Assembly: GCA_019915135.1 (NCBI GenBank)
Contig: JAHLMK010000014.1
Coordinates: 310,001-374,000, forward strand
Reading direction: 5' to 3'
Length of the DNA: 64,000 nt
Source of the DNA: Strobilurus pachycystidiatus
Taxonomy: Eukaryota > Basidiomycota > Agaricomycetes > Agaricales > Physalacriaceae
This document shows, one piece after another, positions 22,319 through 36,750 of the stretch (its first letter is position 1; each line of letters begins with the position of its first letter). The translations under genes were made by a program, and so were the position numbers. The notes under the pieces are model-generated. The model made no database searches and was not told the DNA's origin. It worked only from the letters and a program-made list of their open reading frames with translations.

Positions 22319-24492
22319 CATCTAGTATCAGTAGCACTGTTGAGTCTTGAATATGTGTACTAAATTTACATCTTTGACATGCCAACTGCAAGCTACTTGT
22401 ACACAAAAATGCGGATCCGTCAACTCGATGCATCGTATGCGTCGCTCACGCGACCGTACTCGCATCGAGAGTAGACCACAACGAAGATGCTGCTAATATA
22501 GAAACTGCTACTGCGTGGAAAAATTAAGCAGCTCGTCGAGTCGTCAACCGTCTTCTCGAAATCCAACAGCAGCGTATAGTCGACCGTGAGTTCCCAATCT
22601 AATTATGAGCACATCTCGCGCTCCATCTGGTTCGCCTATCGTAGATTGAACATGCCTTGACCGACAAAGGTCCAGGACTTGTTGGAGTAGGTGTCGTTGC
22701 ATATCACTCTAAAGGCAATCATTAGAGCGGAAAGGAATAGACGGTGACTAGAAGGTCCTTGATAGGTGGAGAGGCAAGCAATCAGACTCTGAAGTAATTA
22801 TAGCGGCGAAGGTGATGGTAGTAATGAAGTTTTCGACAAGAAGATGCATACGCAATGAAGTGAGGAAGTCTGGCAGCGGAAGGACTTGACGCTGGGGGGA
22901 TGTTCCGGGTAGGTGAAAGGTGGGCGATGAAACGCGCGCAGAGCACGGATATCTCTTCGTTGCACGTTGTAGTCCGAGGGGCGGGACTGGCGGTTCGGAT
23001 GAATGTATCGACTTTCTTGGGGGGCGCATGATGATGCGGGCGGTCAGGGTTGGGGCATAATCTGTGAATGATTCTTGGTCAACAAACACCATGGAAATGA
23101 TGAGCACTTACTGGGAACTAGAGAACATCAAGACGCAGCATCTAACGCGTAATGAACGCGTCCAAGTCGGAGGTATGGCGCCGGCAACCGTGAGAAGGAC
23201 GAGAACGATACCTATCGTCTGGTGAGCATAGACGTGGTGAGGCGTGGCCGCGCCAAGTGTGCGAGAGAGCGATGAGCGGAATATTGATGGGCGTGTTGAT
23301 GGTGGCCCCGACGTAGCTGAGCGAGGGTGTGTAGATGGGCGTCAGGCAAAGATGGCGGACGCGGTGATGACAGCCCCGAGGTGCGTTGAGGGAGGGGTGT
23401 TGCCGGGGCGAGTGCGTTGACAGCAGTCCTGGTCCCCGAGGTGCACAAAGGCGGCAGCGAGGTGATGGAGCTGGAGGATGTCAGGTGGGATCAAAGCAGA
23501 GGGCGGGAGTACGCACTTTGCTGTCGTGAAGAATTTATCGAGTAAACAATTGCGCCAGCGCTCAGCGAGTGAACGCCCCCATGGTCGGCGCGGAGATCAT
23601 GAACAAGTACGCCCGAAGGCTGCAGTAAGGTGGAGCTAGCTGCTATGGTACTGACTCGAGGGTGTTCCCTTGAGACCGAGCGGGTAAGTAGGCCTCGCCC
23701 TGGCAGCATATGCTGCTAGTGGCCGCACTGCGATCTGAGGAAAGAAAGACGGCGTGACGCATCTTTTTTAGGCAGCTCGGTAATCAACGACGCGTCGAAC
23801 GCGGTCGTGACTTGGGCGTCAGAAGTAAACGAACGAGACATGACTTGATGACGGAGGGCGGCGGGCCGATCTGCCTGCCAGGCAAGTCTTAGCCGCGACG
23901 CTCAACATCAACAGCGCCGACTGTTCATTTTCAACAATGACTGTTCTCTCGACGAACGACGGGCTAATGTCTGAGCCGGCATTGCGCTTAGCTTTCCTTT
24001 CACCGCGTTCGCGTTTGTCAATGTTCGCTGGTTGTCTCGGCCGCTGCACCCTTATCCATTGTCAAGCCTTCGCATAGAATGGACGACGAACATCTATACT
24101 GTATTACGCTGAGGAGGCCCGTTCCGTCATTACAAGCCGAGCCGATGGACCACAGATTTCATTCCAAGAACGACTGCGCCGAGTCTCGAATGCGCCGAAA
24201 GGACATCCTCATCATGCCCTTGTTTTTGCGCTCGACAGTGGTGCGCCCATTTCCACGGCCCGCCACTCTGCACATTGATTGACTCTATGTCTAGTTGCTC
24301 CTTGTTGTGCCTGGTGACCACCAACTATCATCGTTGCCCAAACACACACACCTCATCAACGACCGACTACACCTCGTCATGCCAGCCACCCTCTTGGGCA
24401 TCTTGCAGTTCCCGTTCACTTAGCTCACGCACAAATCAACAGTAGATACAGTGCAAATAAGATATGATTTGTCTACACAACACACACCAGAC

Positions 24493-27400
24493 TTAAAGTC
24501 CTGCGTCGCGCTGTAGGCGTTCGAGATTCAACATGTCCTTACCCTTCTTGGTCATCCAATCGTGTATCGCCCGTGCTGAACAAGGACGACTGCCCTCACA
24601 TTGAGCAAAGGCATCTTCAATGAATTTGATGGCCCGACCCTCTTCCCATTTTTTCGTGTTCACGAGCTTGTTCATCAAGTCGGTGATCTTCTTTCGTCGT
24701 GACTGCTCCGTTTTGAGACCAACACTATTTCGGCGCCAACGAGTCCCCCAGTGCGCGCTAATCTGCTGTATAGACAGCTGCCCATCCATGCCAAAGACAT
24801 GCTCATGCCAGACATCCTCAATAGAGCACGCACCGGAGGGCCGAACAAAGAAGGCATAGACGGGGACCCATTCACGACGGTGAGAATCCCAAGTGAAGGT
24901 GTGGCGACAAAGTTTAGCAGCTGTGAATTTCGACTCCAAAATCTCGAGGTGGCTTGTTTGATGCGCGCGCTCCGTCGGGTCGGTGGATAGTGGGAAGATA
25001 CCCTCGGCGTATTGCTCGCCACTGCGAGTAGTGAAACAAGCAGTTGCAGCTGGTGTCGATAAATGCTGCGGTGGCACAGAATGAGATTGTGAAGTTTCTG
25101 CACTATCAGCACTCGAGACAGGTGGTATTGAAATCGGAGGTGGCGACGCCGATTGGGAAGATGCTGATGAGGGGGAAGATGCCGATGAGGCTGGCGATGA
25201 CTCACGCTGTCGACGCATGGAGGCCGTCGACGGTAGACGTTGGGCAACTGACGTTGTTGGTGGGGGTGAGGCTAGTGAAGATTGAGTCAAGAAGTGCTTA
25301 AAACAAATTGTAAGCTTTACCTTTGTGCCGTTTTGCGCCATGCGGATTGGCAGTGTCCGAGGATAAAGATGCTATAAAGTCCTTGATGGTCTCGCCTTGT
25401 TGTCGGAGTTCGACTCGCATCTTCTCCGTCTCAATTTGATTGGCAATGGCAGTGTTCCGCACCATGTTGGCGTAAGTCTCCGGAAGCTGAGAGAGCTGTT
25501 GTTGAGCCTCGCGTTCGGCAGCAGCCAGAATTTCGATGGATGAAGCAGCAAAATCACGAAATAGTTGAGTATTCAAGGGAGAATGCTGGAAGATTGGTGT
25601 TCCGGGATATCGCATATAGAGGATGGCAGCGTCCTGGAGTAATACACGTCGCAATTCGAGGAGGAGATCCAAGAAAAATTGCAGAGCAGGATCTTGCGCA
25701 ACACGTCCCAGCTTTTGACGTCGTTCCCGGAAGTCTGCATACTCCTTCTCGATCCACGGATAGATTAGCCTCAAGAGCTCTGGTGGTGGATCTGAGATGA
25801 TCACTGTGAGATCGCATCATACTGGTCGATGGCAAACCTACCTAGTTTCTCGCGTGGAAGACTGTAGTGCTCTGGCTTTCGAGGGTTATGTGACGCTGCA
25901 GCTAGCATAGCTTCGCGTGGGAGTGATCCATCATAGATGGGCAAAGAACTCTGTCCGCTGGTCCATCGACCGATTGCGCCAACGTCGTGTTTACTAAGTC
26001 CGTGATTGCCCAAGTTTGTAGGATTGAAGCGTCGGCCTGCATGTGTAACGTTACTAACGTGAATATCATTGGCCTTGTGCATGCTCAAAACGCGATCACG
26101 GTGGTCTATAGAAAGTTGTCAATTTGAGATTCATGGGCTCAATTCGATGCTGTACTTACTTTCGTAGGACATGGGTGCTGTCTCGCAACGAGATCCAGGG
26201 AACAAATAGATGTCGTACCACTCTCGGAGGCCATATTCCCCAGCTTTAGAATCGGTGTAATCTGGTGCAAAGGTCGGAAGTGGTTTGGCGACAATCTGGT
26301 ACCGAGACCAGAGGTAAAACGCCATAGAACCCAGACTGCAGACTTCGACGTCCCGGTGACGAAAGGCCGCGAAAGTGTGCACCTTGGAGTCGATGATGGT
26401 CTTGCTACTATCCAGTCGGATTTCCATTGCCTTGAATGTCCTCAGTGAGTGTCAAAGGGCATTTATGAGAGACTAACCTTTATAATGGCATTGTCAGAGA
26501 TGTCCAGCATAGGTAAGTCGCGGATCCCAAGGTCAGAAAGCAAAGTATCACGCGAAGAATTTCCGCGAAAAGCGATGTTGACAGAGGTCAGAAACATGAC
26601 CCGATCGCGCAGGCCAAGGTGGAGCCGGTTCTTTGTGACGCGCTGCTCATGTTCCGATGCATGAAGAAGGTATAAAGATCCCTTCTTGACCTGTTGCTGG
26701 GTGTATGTGTCTGGGTGATTTGATGACTTCAACAACACTGTACAAGACACTAGACAATTCACTTACGTTCATCTGTCCCCTGACCTTTCGGTACGTGTCC
26801 CTCCTTGCGGCGTTTGTGCTCGTTGGCCTTGGCTGATGCCTCATGGACGGTGATACGAGGGTCATCGCGAAGTGGTCTCTGTGCGTCCGGGCAGCTGCGA
26901 TATTCGTCCTCGTGAATCCTACTTTTGCGATACCATTCTAGAGCCGTAACACTGAGAACGACAGAGGCCGCGCCTAGAGATGAATTTTCGATATCGTCAC
27001 TGTTTCGCTTGCGCTGGGGAACTATCATTGAGAGAGCAGCGCATGGTCAAGGGAGGAACACGTACTTTATTTCGTGTAACTTCGTATTCCAAAAACGTTG
27101 CAACCTTAGCAGGCGTGATTGGATGTGCTGGTATGAAGTCCCAATCGGAGTCGTTTCGATGGGAGTTATTGACCATATCCAGATAGCGCGTGTAGTTGTT
27201 GTAATGCCGCTGGTATAGTGTCCCGGTGGTTTTGTCTTTCATCATGTTACGTTGCATCTCGACGCGCTTTGCGTGAGTTTTGGCATCAAGACGGGAGAGC
27301 GGTTGAATGGAGGTGGTGTGTTTACTTTGTGTCGAGGAGGAGGAGGAGGAGGTAGAGATAGAGGCGGGCTGGGTGAAACTGGGGAAGGTGAACGCGTCCG

Positions 27401-27710
27401 GATCCCGGTCCCCGTCCTCGGGTAAGCTCAGGAGCTTGTTGAACTGGGCGAAGTCACGAAATGCGGCGTCATCGACATCAGGAGCGTCGAAACGCGCCTC
27501 GGCGGCCATTGAAACGTAGTCGACATTCTGAAGAAACTCCAAGTCAAACGGGTTCTGTGACGATGTTATGGCAGCGGAGTGCAAAAGCCCAGAGTCGGCG
27601 TCTTCCATCATCTGCAATTTGACGGTCCGGCTGATGGGCTGCTTGGATGATGAGGGATGCGAGGCAGGCGGTCGCGAGTGCTGGTGTCGTCGGTCCATTT
27701 GAGGAGGCAT
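24493..27710 (-). CDS. Crypton-class tyrosine recombinase (copy 2)
   Basis: Identical in its translated segments to the recombinase at 16037-19254, with all seven exons shifted by 8,456 bases; 969 residues. The catalytic Arg, the H-x-x-R motif and the candidate Tyr are present, as is the GCR1_C-like C-terminus. Its start faces the junction with copy 3, so its promoter is the right end of this unit followed by the left end of the next. Confidence 0.87.
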
Positions 27711-28912
27711 TATATGAGTACTGCAAGAATCATGAGTTAAGAACAATGCAAAATATTTGTGGACGCACCCAAATCAAATCCAGATTGACCTTCGCTCCAA
27801 ATGAGTCCAACCAACAATGGATGAATGGCTGGTGTGGACAATCGACGCTGACGATCGAGCACAATGGACGATAGAGGATGGCAAGCGAGATCTATTGGCG
27901 GTAGGTATGAGAGACAAGTACGCTACGTAGGGCTTGCAGCATAGCGGGATTGTGGATTGAGGCTGTCCTGGGGTCTTGCATAGCGAGCGATGACAGTAAG
28001 AAGCAAGTTGAAAGCAAAAGGGATGATGCCGATAAGCCGGCGGAACACTAGGCGGACGGCCCCGCGGACTGAACCGCGCCCTGGGTCTCGCCCTTAATTG
28101 GTTGAACAAAGGCGGTTCGCGTATATTGAACCCAAGCCGTCACCACTGCGATTGAAGGCGTCACCCGCGCGTAACCAGCGCGAGTGGTTACTCCTTAGTA
28201 TACTCTATGTGTGTTTAGTGTTTGGGTAACCGGCGGTGACGGTTTCGGCCACGTGAGGACACGGTGACGGCCTCTCATTGGCTGGTTCGCGGTGGTTCGT
28301 CACTCTGCTCGTGATCCGCGTAACCCTGCTGGTTACGCGTCCGATTGATAGACTTATCGATGCCTTCTCCTGCCTTCTCTATTCATTTCACCCTCGTCAT
28401 AGGCATCGATCGCTTCGAGTACGCCAATTGTGCGTGACGCTCATCTCATGCGCCGGCTCGTCTCTGGCTCGGTTGCGTTAGCTCGTTCTTTTTCTTCACA
28501 ATAAATCGTTTTCTCTTTCATCCTGGGCTGAACTTTTCTAAGAGGTGCTCTGTGAGCTCGGTGGACATTTCAGAGATGCGAAATGGGCAGTGTTACTGGG
28601 TACATTCCCCCTTTTCTTGTTCACTGACATGCAGGGTCTCTCCCAGACACGAAGAACCAGTTTGCCTCGTGTCTTTCTGGCCCGAGGCTCCGGCTCCGGG
28701 ACTGGACCACCCAGCGTCGACTGAGGACTTCGGACACCCCATATCCACGGGACACGCAATGGGCACTATCCGCTCGCTTTCCTCGACAGTTAATGAACTT
28801 TGTGGAAGATAACATTCAATGGCGAGCTACGTGGGGCCATGGTACTTGAGCCCACTGGATTATGCGCAGGACTTCTTATCGTACTCTGCGACGCTCCTTC
28901 AACTTATCTACC

Positions 28913-30774
28913 ATGGCTGGGCAACGTTCTAAACGTTCGACATCTACTCATCACGGAACATCGACGCGTGGGCGCAGAAATGGACGACGCGGTCTTGCAT
29001 CGGACGTTACGCGACATTTCTCTATCGAAGACCACGCCACCTCCTCCGATTCTAATGGTCCTCGCCGTGCTCGTCATTATTGCGCTCAGGATCTCGAGTA
29101 CGGATGCATATTTTAATATCTGCCCGCCACGGCTCATACTTCTCGGAAGGGGACTTACGAAGCAACAGCTTCTCGATCTAGCTTCATTGCAGCCACAAGC
29201 ATGGCCCCATCGCCATCACAAAACACAGGCTCCAATTCGCTTCAAGTACACGACTACCTCCGTCGCTGACCTTTCCACCGCTCTGCTGGATCCACAGGGA
29301 GAATTTTCGACCTTCGCGTCTCCGCCAGCCAACGTCGAAGATGTTCAATACATGGCGCCATTCCCTGAAGAGTCTGCAACTCTCCCACCTATGGTACCGT
29401 CATTGTCACTGTGTACTTTGCTCACACTGACACGTAGATGCAGCCATTGATTAATGCTGCCAACACCGACTTGAGTGATACGGTTCTTGCTCGATTTGCG
29501 CGTCCTTCAACTGGTATCGACCTCCGAGGCGCACCGCCGTACTTCCGTGCAGCAGCTTCCGGGTCCTCAGATCTGTCCCATTCGCAGTCGATTGATGTGC
29601 GCATCAACGACAACTATCTGGGAATCATCCATAGCCGTTCTCGCGAGTTCGCCCTTGATTTCGTTGTCGAGGGTTTCATACAGCATGCAGGACGGCGCCT
29701 TTTCTGTCTGAATCCGGTGTCCGTCCTCGATGGCATTGGCGAGCAGCTAGTTCGTCAATTTGCACACGGCTTTTTCGGTATGTTGCTCATCGTCAAACTG
29801 TTGCATTTGTCTGACGATTCTGACCTCTCTGATAACAGATCTCATCACACTTGAAGTTGGAGCCATGGACGGGCCTCACCATGTCAGGCGACCCGTCTTC
29901 CATGGACCCCTACAGCACCTTCTCTCCGCTTTGACTCTCCAGCAGCTAACCCATGGCACACAAACGCTCGATGGTCCCTTGAACCTTGGATTTGCTGCAG
30001 CTGGAGTTGGACGGTTTGTTGTTGATATTAACGCCTCCAATCCTCTGACCTTTTACGTCGAACCTGTGAGTTGTATGTCTTCATGGCTAGCTCAACACCA
30101 CTAATTGTAGCAAAGATCATTCAACTTACTGATCCTACTGCTGTCGCTGTTGGGCAGATCGAGTCTCTTCCAAATCTCTTACCCCCAGCTCCTCAGTCTG
30201 CATCAGTTCCACCTCCGGCTCTCCCACCTGCCCCAGTATCTGCGCCTCTACCCGCTCTGAACTCTGTCACGATCCCGGGCGTATCTGTCTCGAAGCACGA
30301 CTACACAACTGCACTGCGTATGCATATCGAGAGTGGTCCATTGGCGGACGAGTTTTGTCTTACCTGCGAGAATAGGAATCGCACTGCAAGTATGACCCCT
30401 TTGGGTGTAGTGGCTCATTGGCGTAGGATGGTAGACTTAGTGGGCTTATATGCGCACACTAAGATCACTGTGGTCTGTCCCCGACCCTTCTTACTCATAC
30501 ATTGCTTCTAAACTCATCATCTCAGGCAGGAGTTGAGAAAGTCATCTTCAAGACACATATTGCTTGGGCGTTGAATATCGAGGAAGCGACACTTCAAAGG
30601 GCTATCAAGAGCCACCAGCTTTGGACTCGGTATCCCGATTTTCGGGAGGACATCGAGATTTCGACCACTATTAAGGGTCAGAACGCCTTGATACAAGCAC
30701 TCGTCGAGCACGACGTGAATCAACGAGTAGCTCGAGGAGAACATGTCTCCGTAGCTCCGGCGTATACAGATTGA
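28913..30774 (+). CDS. Element cargo gene, unknown protein (copy 3)
   Basis: Same six-exon model shifted by 16,912 bases from copy 1: 28913-29097, 29150-29393, 29438-29777, 29839-30065, 30158-30389 and 30530-30774. It gives 490 residues with Ala at both variable positions, i.e. probably the consensus form. Function unknown; see copy 1 for the visible regions. Confidence 0.75.
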
Positions 30775-32948
30775 CATCTAGTATCAGTAGCACTGTTGAG
30801 TCTTGAATATGTGTACTAAATTTACATCTTTGACATGCCAACTGCAAGCTACTTGTACACAAAAATGCGGATCCGTCAACTCGATGCATCGTATGCGTCG
30901 CTCACGCGACCGTACTCGCATCGAGAGTAGACCACAACGAAGATGCTGCTAATATAGAAACTGCTACTGCGTGGAAAAATTAAGCAGCTCGTCGAGTCGT
31001 CAACCGTCTTCTCGAAATCCAACAGCAGCGTATAGTCGACCGTGAGTTCCCAATCTAATTATGAGCACATCTCGCGCTCCATCTGGTTCGCCTATCGTAG
31101 ATTGAACATGCCTTGACCGACAAAGGTCCAGGACTTGTTGGAGTAGGTGTCGTTGCATATCACTCTAAAGGCAATCATTAGAGCGGAAAGGAATAGACGG
31201 TGACTAGAAGGTCCTTGATAGGTGGAGAGGCAAGCAATCAGACTCTGAAGTAATTATAGCGGCGAAGGTGATGGTAGTAATGAAGTTTTCGACAAGAAGA
31301 TGCATACGCAATGAAGTGAGGAAGTCTGGCAGCGGAAGGACTTGACGCTGGGGGGATGTTCCGGGTAGGTGAAAGGTGGGCGATGAAACGCGCGCAGAGC
31401 ACGGATATCTCTTCGTTGCACGTTGTAGTCCGAGGGGCGGGACTGGCGGTTCGGATGAATGTATCGACTTTCTTGGGGGGCGCATGATGATGCGGGCGGT
31501 CAGGGTTGGGGCATAATCTGTGAATGATTCTTGGTCAACAAACACCATGGAAATGATGAGCACTTACTGGGAACTAGAGAACATCAAGACGCAGCATCTA
31601 ACGCGTAATGAACGCGTCCAAGTCGGAGGTATGGCGCCGGCAACCGTGAGAAGGACGAGAACGATACCTATCGTCTGGTGAGCATAGACGTGGTGAGGCG
31701 TGGCCGCGCCAAGTGTGCGAGAGAGCGATGAGCGGAATATTGATGGGCGTGTTGATGGTGGCCCCGACGTAGCTGAGCGAGGGTGTGTAGATGGGCGTCA
31801 GGCAAAGATGGCGGACGCGGTGATGACAGCCCCGAGGTGCGTTGAGGGAGGGGTGTTGCCGGGGCGAGTGCGTTGACAGCAGTCCTGGTCCCCGAGGTGC
31901 ACAAAGGCGGCAGCGAGGTGATGGAGCTGGAGGATGTCAGGTGGGATCAAAGCAGAGGGCGGGAGTACGCACTTTGCTGTCGTGAAGAATTTATCGAGTA
32001 AACAATTGCGCCAGCGCTCAGCGAGTGAACGCCCCCATGGTCGGCGCGGAGATCATGAACAAGTACGCCCGAAGGCTGCAGTAAGGTGGAGCTAGCTGCT
32101 ATGGTACTGACTCGAGGGTGTTCCCTTGAGACCGAGCGGGTAAGTAGGCCTCGCCCTGGCAGCATATGCTGCTAGTGGCCGCACTGCGATCTGAGGAAAG
32201 AAAGACGGCGTGACGCATCTTTTTTAGGCAGCTCGGTAATCAACGACGCGTCGAACGCGGTCGTGACTTGGGCGTCAGAAGTAAACGAACGAGACATGAC
32301 TTGATGACGGAGGGCGGCGGGCCGATCTGCCTGCCAGGCAAGTCTTAGCCGCGACGCTCAACATCAACAGCGCCGACTGTTCATTTTCAACAATGACTGT
32401 TCTCTCGACGAACGACGGGCTAATGTCTGAGCCGGCATTGCGCTTAGCTTTCCTTTCACCGCGTTCGCGTTTGTCAATGTTCGCTGGTTGTCTCGGCCGC
32501 TGCACCCTTATCCATTGTCAAGCCTTCGCATAGAATGGACGACGAACATCTATACTGTATTACGCTGAGGAGGCCCGTTCCGTCATTACAAGCCGAGCCG
32601 ATGGACCACAGATTTCATTCCAAGAACGACTGCGCCGAGTCTCGAATGCGCCGAAAGGACATCCTCATCATGCCCTTGTTTTTGCGCTCGACAGTGGTGC
32701 GCCCATTTCCACGGCCCGCCACTCTGCACATTGATTGACTCTATGTCTAGTTGCTCCTTGTTGTGCCTGGTGACCACCAACTATCATCGTTGCCCAAACA
32801 CACACACCTCATCAACGACCGACTACACCTCGTCATGCCAGCCACCCTCTTGGGCATCTTGCAGTTCCCGTTCACTTAGCTCACGCACAAATCAACAGTA
32901 GATACAGTGCAAATAAGATATGATTTGTCTACACAACACACACCAGAC

Positions 32949-35900
32949 TTAAAGTCCTGCGTCGCGCTGTAGGCGTTCGAGATTCAACATGTCCTTACCC
33001 TTCTTGGTCATCCAATCGTGTATCGCCCGTGCTGAACAAGGACGACTGCCCTCACATTGAGCAAAGGCATCTTCAATGAATTTGATGGCCCGACCCTCTT
33101 CCCATTTTTTCGTGTTCACGAGCTTGTTCATCAAGTCGGTGATCTTCTTTCGTCGTGACTGCTCCGTTTTGAGACCAACACTATTTCGGCGCCAACGAGT
33201 CCCCCAGTGCGCGCTAATCTGCTGTATAGACAGCTGCCCATCCATGCCAAAGACATGCTCATGCCAGACATCCTCAATAGAGCACGCACCGGAGGGCCGA
33301 ACAAAGAAGGCATAGACGGGGACCCATTCACGACGGTGAGAATCCCAAGTGAAGGTGTGGCGACAAAGTTTAGCAGCTGTGAATTTCGACTCCAAAATCT
33401 CGAGGTGGCTTGTTTGATGCGCGCGCTCCGTCGGGTCGGTGGATAGTGGGAAGATACCCTCGGCGTATTGCTCGCCACTGCGAGTAGTGAAACAAGCAGT
33501 TGCAGCTGGTGTCGATAAATGCTGCGGTGGCACAGAATGAGATTGTGAAGTTTCTGCACTATCAGCACTCGAGACAGGTGGTATTGAAATCGGAGGTGGC
33601 GACGCCGATTGGGAAGATGCTGATGAGGGGGAAGATGCCGATGAGGCTGGCGATGACTCACGCTGTCGACGCATGGAGGCCGTCGACGGTAGACGTTGGG
33701 CAACTGACGTTGTTGGTGGGGGTGAGGCTAGTGAAGATTGAGTCAAGAAGTGCTTAAAACAAATTGTAAGCTTTACCTTTGTGCCGTTTTGCGCCATGCG
33801 GATTGGCAGTGTCCGAGGATAAAGATGCTATAAAGTCCTTGATGGTCTCGCCTTGTTGTCGGAGTTCGACTCGCATCTTCTCCGTCTCAATTTGATTGGC
33901 AATGGCAGTGTTCCGCACCATGTTGGCGTAAGTCTCCGGAAGCTGAGAGAGCTGTTGTTGAGCCTCGCGTTCGGCAGCAGCCAGAATTTCGATGGATGAA
34001 GCAGCAAAATCACGAAATAGTTGAGTATTCAAGGGAGAATGCTGGAAGATTGGTGTTCCGGGATATCGCATATAGAGGATGGCAGCGTCCTGGAGTAATA
34101 CACGTCGCAATTCGAGGAGGAGATCCAAGAAAAATTGCAGAGCAGGATCTTGCGCAACACGTCCCAGCTTTTGACGTCGTTCCCGGAAGTCTGCATACTC
34201 CTTCTCGATCCACGGATAGATTAGCCTCAAGAGCTCTGGTGGTGGATCTGAGATGATCACTGTGAGATCGCATCATACTGGTCGATGGCAAACCTACCTA
34301 GTTTCTCGCGTGGAAGACTGTAGTGCTCTGGCTTTCGAGGGTTATGTGACGCTGCAGCTAGCATAGCTTCGCGTGGGAGTGATCCATCATAGATGGGCAA
34401 AGAACTCTGTCCGCTGGTCCATCGACCGATTGCGCCAACGTCGTGTTTACTAAGTCCGTGATTGCCCAAGTTTGTAGGATTGAAGCGTCGGCCTGCATGT
34501 GTAACGTTACTAACGTGAATATCATTGGCCTTGTGCATGCTCAAAACGCGATCACGGTGGTCTATAGAAAGTTGTCAATTTGAGATTCATGGGCTCAATT
34601 CGATGCTGTACTTACTTTCGTAGGACATGGGTGCTGTCTCGCAACGAGATCCAGGGAACAAATAGATGTCGTACCACTCTCGGAGGCCATATTCCCCAGC
34701 TTTAGAATCGGTGTAATCTGGTGCAAAGGTCGGAAGTGGTTTGGCGACAATCTGGTACCGAGACCAGAGGTAAAACGCCATAGAACCCAGACTGCAGACT
34801 TCGACGTCCCGGTGACGAAAGGCCGCGAAAGTGTGCACCTTGGAGTCGATGATGGTCTTGCTACTATCCAGTCGGATTTCCATTGCCTTGAATGTCCTCA
34901 GTGAGTGTCAAAGGGCATTTATGAGAGACTAACCTTTATAATGGCATTGTCAGAGATGTCCAGCATAGGTAAGTCGCGGATCCCAAGGTCAGAAAGCAAA
35001 GTATCACGCGAAGAATTTCCGCGAAAAGCGATGTTGACAGAGGTCAGAAACATGACCCGATCGCGCAGGCCAAGGTGGAGCCGGTTCTTTGTGACGCGCT
35101 GCTCATGTTCCGATGCATGAAGAAGGTATAAAGATCCCTTCTTGACCTGTTGCTGGGTGTATGTGTCTGGGTGATTTGATGACTTCAACAACACTGTACA
35201 AGACACTAGACAATTCACTTACGTTCATCTGTCCCCTGACCTTTCGGTACGTGTCCCTCCTTGCGGCGTTTGTGCTCGTTGGCCTTGGCTGATGCCTCAT
35301 GGACGGTGATACGAGGGTCATCGCGAAGTGGTCTCTGTGCGTCCGGGCAGCTGCGATATTCGTCCTCGTGAATCCTACTTTTGCGATACCATTCTAGAGC
35401 CGTAACACTGAGAACGACAGAGGCCGCGCCTAGAGATGAATTTTCGATATCGTCACTGTTTCGCTTGCGCTGGGGAACTATCATTGAGAGAGCAGCGCAT
35501 GGTCAAGGGAGGAACACGTACTTTATTTCGTGTAACTTCGTATTCCAAAAACGTTGCAACCTTAGCAGGCGTGATTGGATGTGCTGGTATGAAGTCCCAA
35601 TCGGAGTCGTTTCGATGGGAGTTATTGACCATATCCAGATAGCGCGTGTAGTTGTTGTAATGCCGCTGGTATAGTGTCCCGGTGGTTTTGTCTTTCATCA
35701 TGTTACGTTGCATCTCGACGCGCTTTGCGTGAGTTTTGGCATCAAGACGGGAGAGCGGTTGAATGGAGGTGGTGTGTTTACTTTGTGTCGAGGAGGAGGA
35801 GGAGGAGGTAGAGATAGAGGCGGGCTGGGTGAAACTGGGGAAGGTGAACGCGTCCGGATCCCGGTCCCCGTCCTCGGGTAAGCTCAGGAGCTTGTTGAAC

Positions 35901-36166
35901 TGGGCGAAGTCACGAAATGCGGCGTCATCGACATCAGGAGCGTCGAAACGCGCCTCGGCGGCCATTGAAACGTAGTCGACATTCTGAAGAAACTCCAAGT
36001 CAAACGGGTTCTGTGACGATGTTATGGCAGCGGAGTGCAAAAGCCCAGAGTCGGCGTCTTCCATCATCTGCAATTTGACGGTCCGGCTGATGGGCTGCTT
36101 GGATGATGAGGGATGCGAGGCAGGCGGTCGCGAGTGCTGGTGTCGTCGGTCCATTTGAGGAGGCAT
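32949..36166 (-). CDS. Crypton-class tyrosine recombinase (copy 3)
   Basis: Third intact recombinase gene, seven exons shifted by 16,912 bases from copy 1, 969 residues, no visible change in the translated segments. It is the only copy whose upstream region runs out of the element into host DNA, 496 bp from the ATG to the right boundary. If copies differ in expression, this one may be controlled differently from the internal two. Confidence 0.87.
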
Positions 36167-36750
36167 TATATGAGTACTGCAAGAATCATGAGTTAAGAAC
36201 AATGCAAAATATTTGTGGACGCACCCAAATCAAATCCAGATTGACCTTCGCTCCAAATGAGTCCAACCAACAATGGATGAATGGCTGGTGTGGACAATCG
36301 ACGCTGACGATCGAGCACAATGGACGATAGAGGATGGCAAGCGAGATCTATTGGCGGTAGGTATGAGAGACAAGTACGCTACGTAGGGCTTGCAGCATAG
36401 CGGGATTGTGGATTGAGGCTGTCCTGGGGTCTTGCATAGCGAGCGATGACAGTAAGAAGCAAGTTGAAAGCAAAAGGGATGATGCCGATAAGCCGGCGGA
36501 ACACTAGGCGGACGGCCCCGCGGACTGAACCGCGCCCTGGGTCTCGCCCTTAATTGGTTGAACAAAGGCGGTTCGCGTATATTGAACCCAAGCCGTCACC
36601 ACTGCGATTGAAGGCGTCACCCGCGCGTAACCAGCGCGAGTGGTTACTCCTTAGTATACTCTATATAGTCTACAGGTATGGTATCTTCTAAAAGGTCCCT
36701 AAGGTCCAAAAAGCGTCTCGTTTTCAGAAATCGGAGCAAGTGTTCCCTTG

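Larger units (their letters stand above)
19751..28206. mobile_element. Tyrosine-recombinase element with cargo, copy 2 (8,456 bp)
   Basis: Middle unit, joined directly to copies 1 and 3 with no host DNA between: ...TATACTCT|ATGTGTGTTT... at both junctions. The length is exactly that of copies 1 and 3, so no indels have accumulated. One private difference was seen by eye at 20580 (a; the other copies have g), giving Thr instead of Ala in the cargo protein. Both genes are intact. Confidence 0.9.
28207..36662. mobile_element. Tyrosine-recombinase element with cargo, copy 3 (8,456 bp)
   Basis: Last unit of the array. Its right end AGTATACTCT (36653-36662) is followed by AT and then host sequence (ATAGTCTACAGG), 88 bp before the 3' end of the hydrolase gene. 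It has g at all three positions where copies 1 or 2 carry a, so among the differences I saw it has no private change. Both genes are intact. Confidence 0.9.

Noticed and set aside
11295..36662. Tandem array as an assembly duplicate
   Set aside because: Not excluded, but copies 1 and 2 each carry private bases that persist in order, which simple collapse or duplication of reads would not create. Long reads would settle it.
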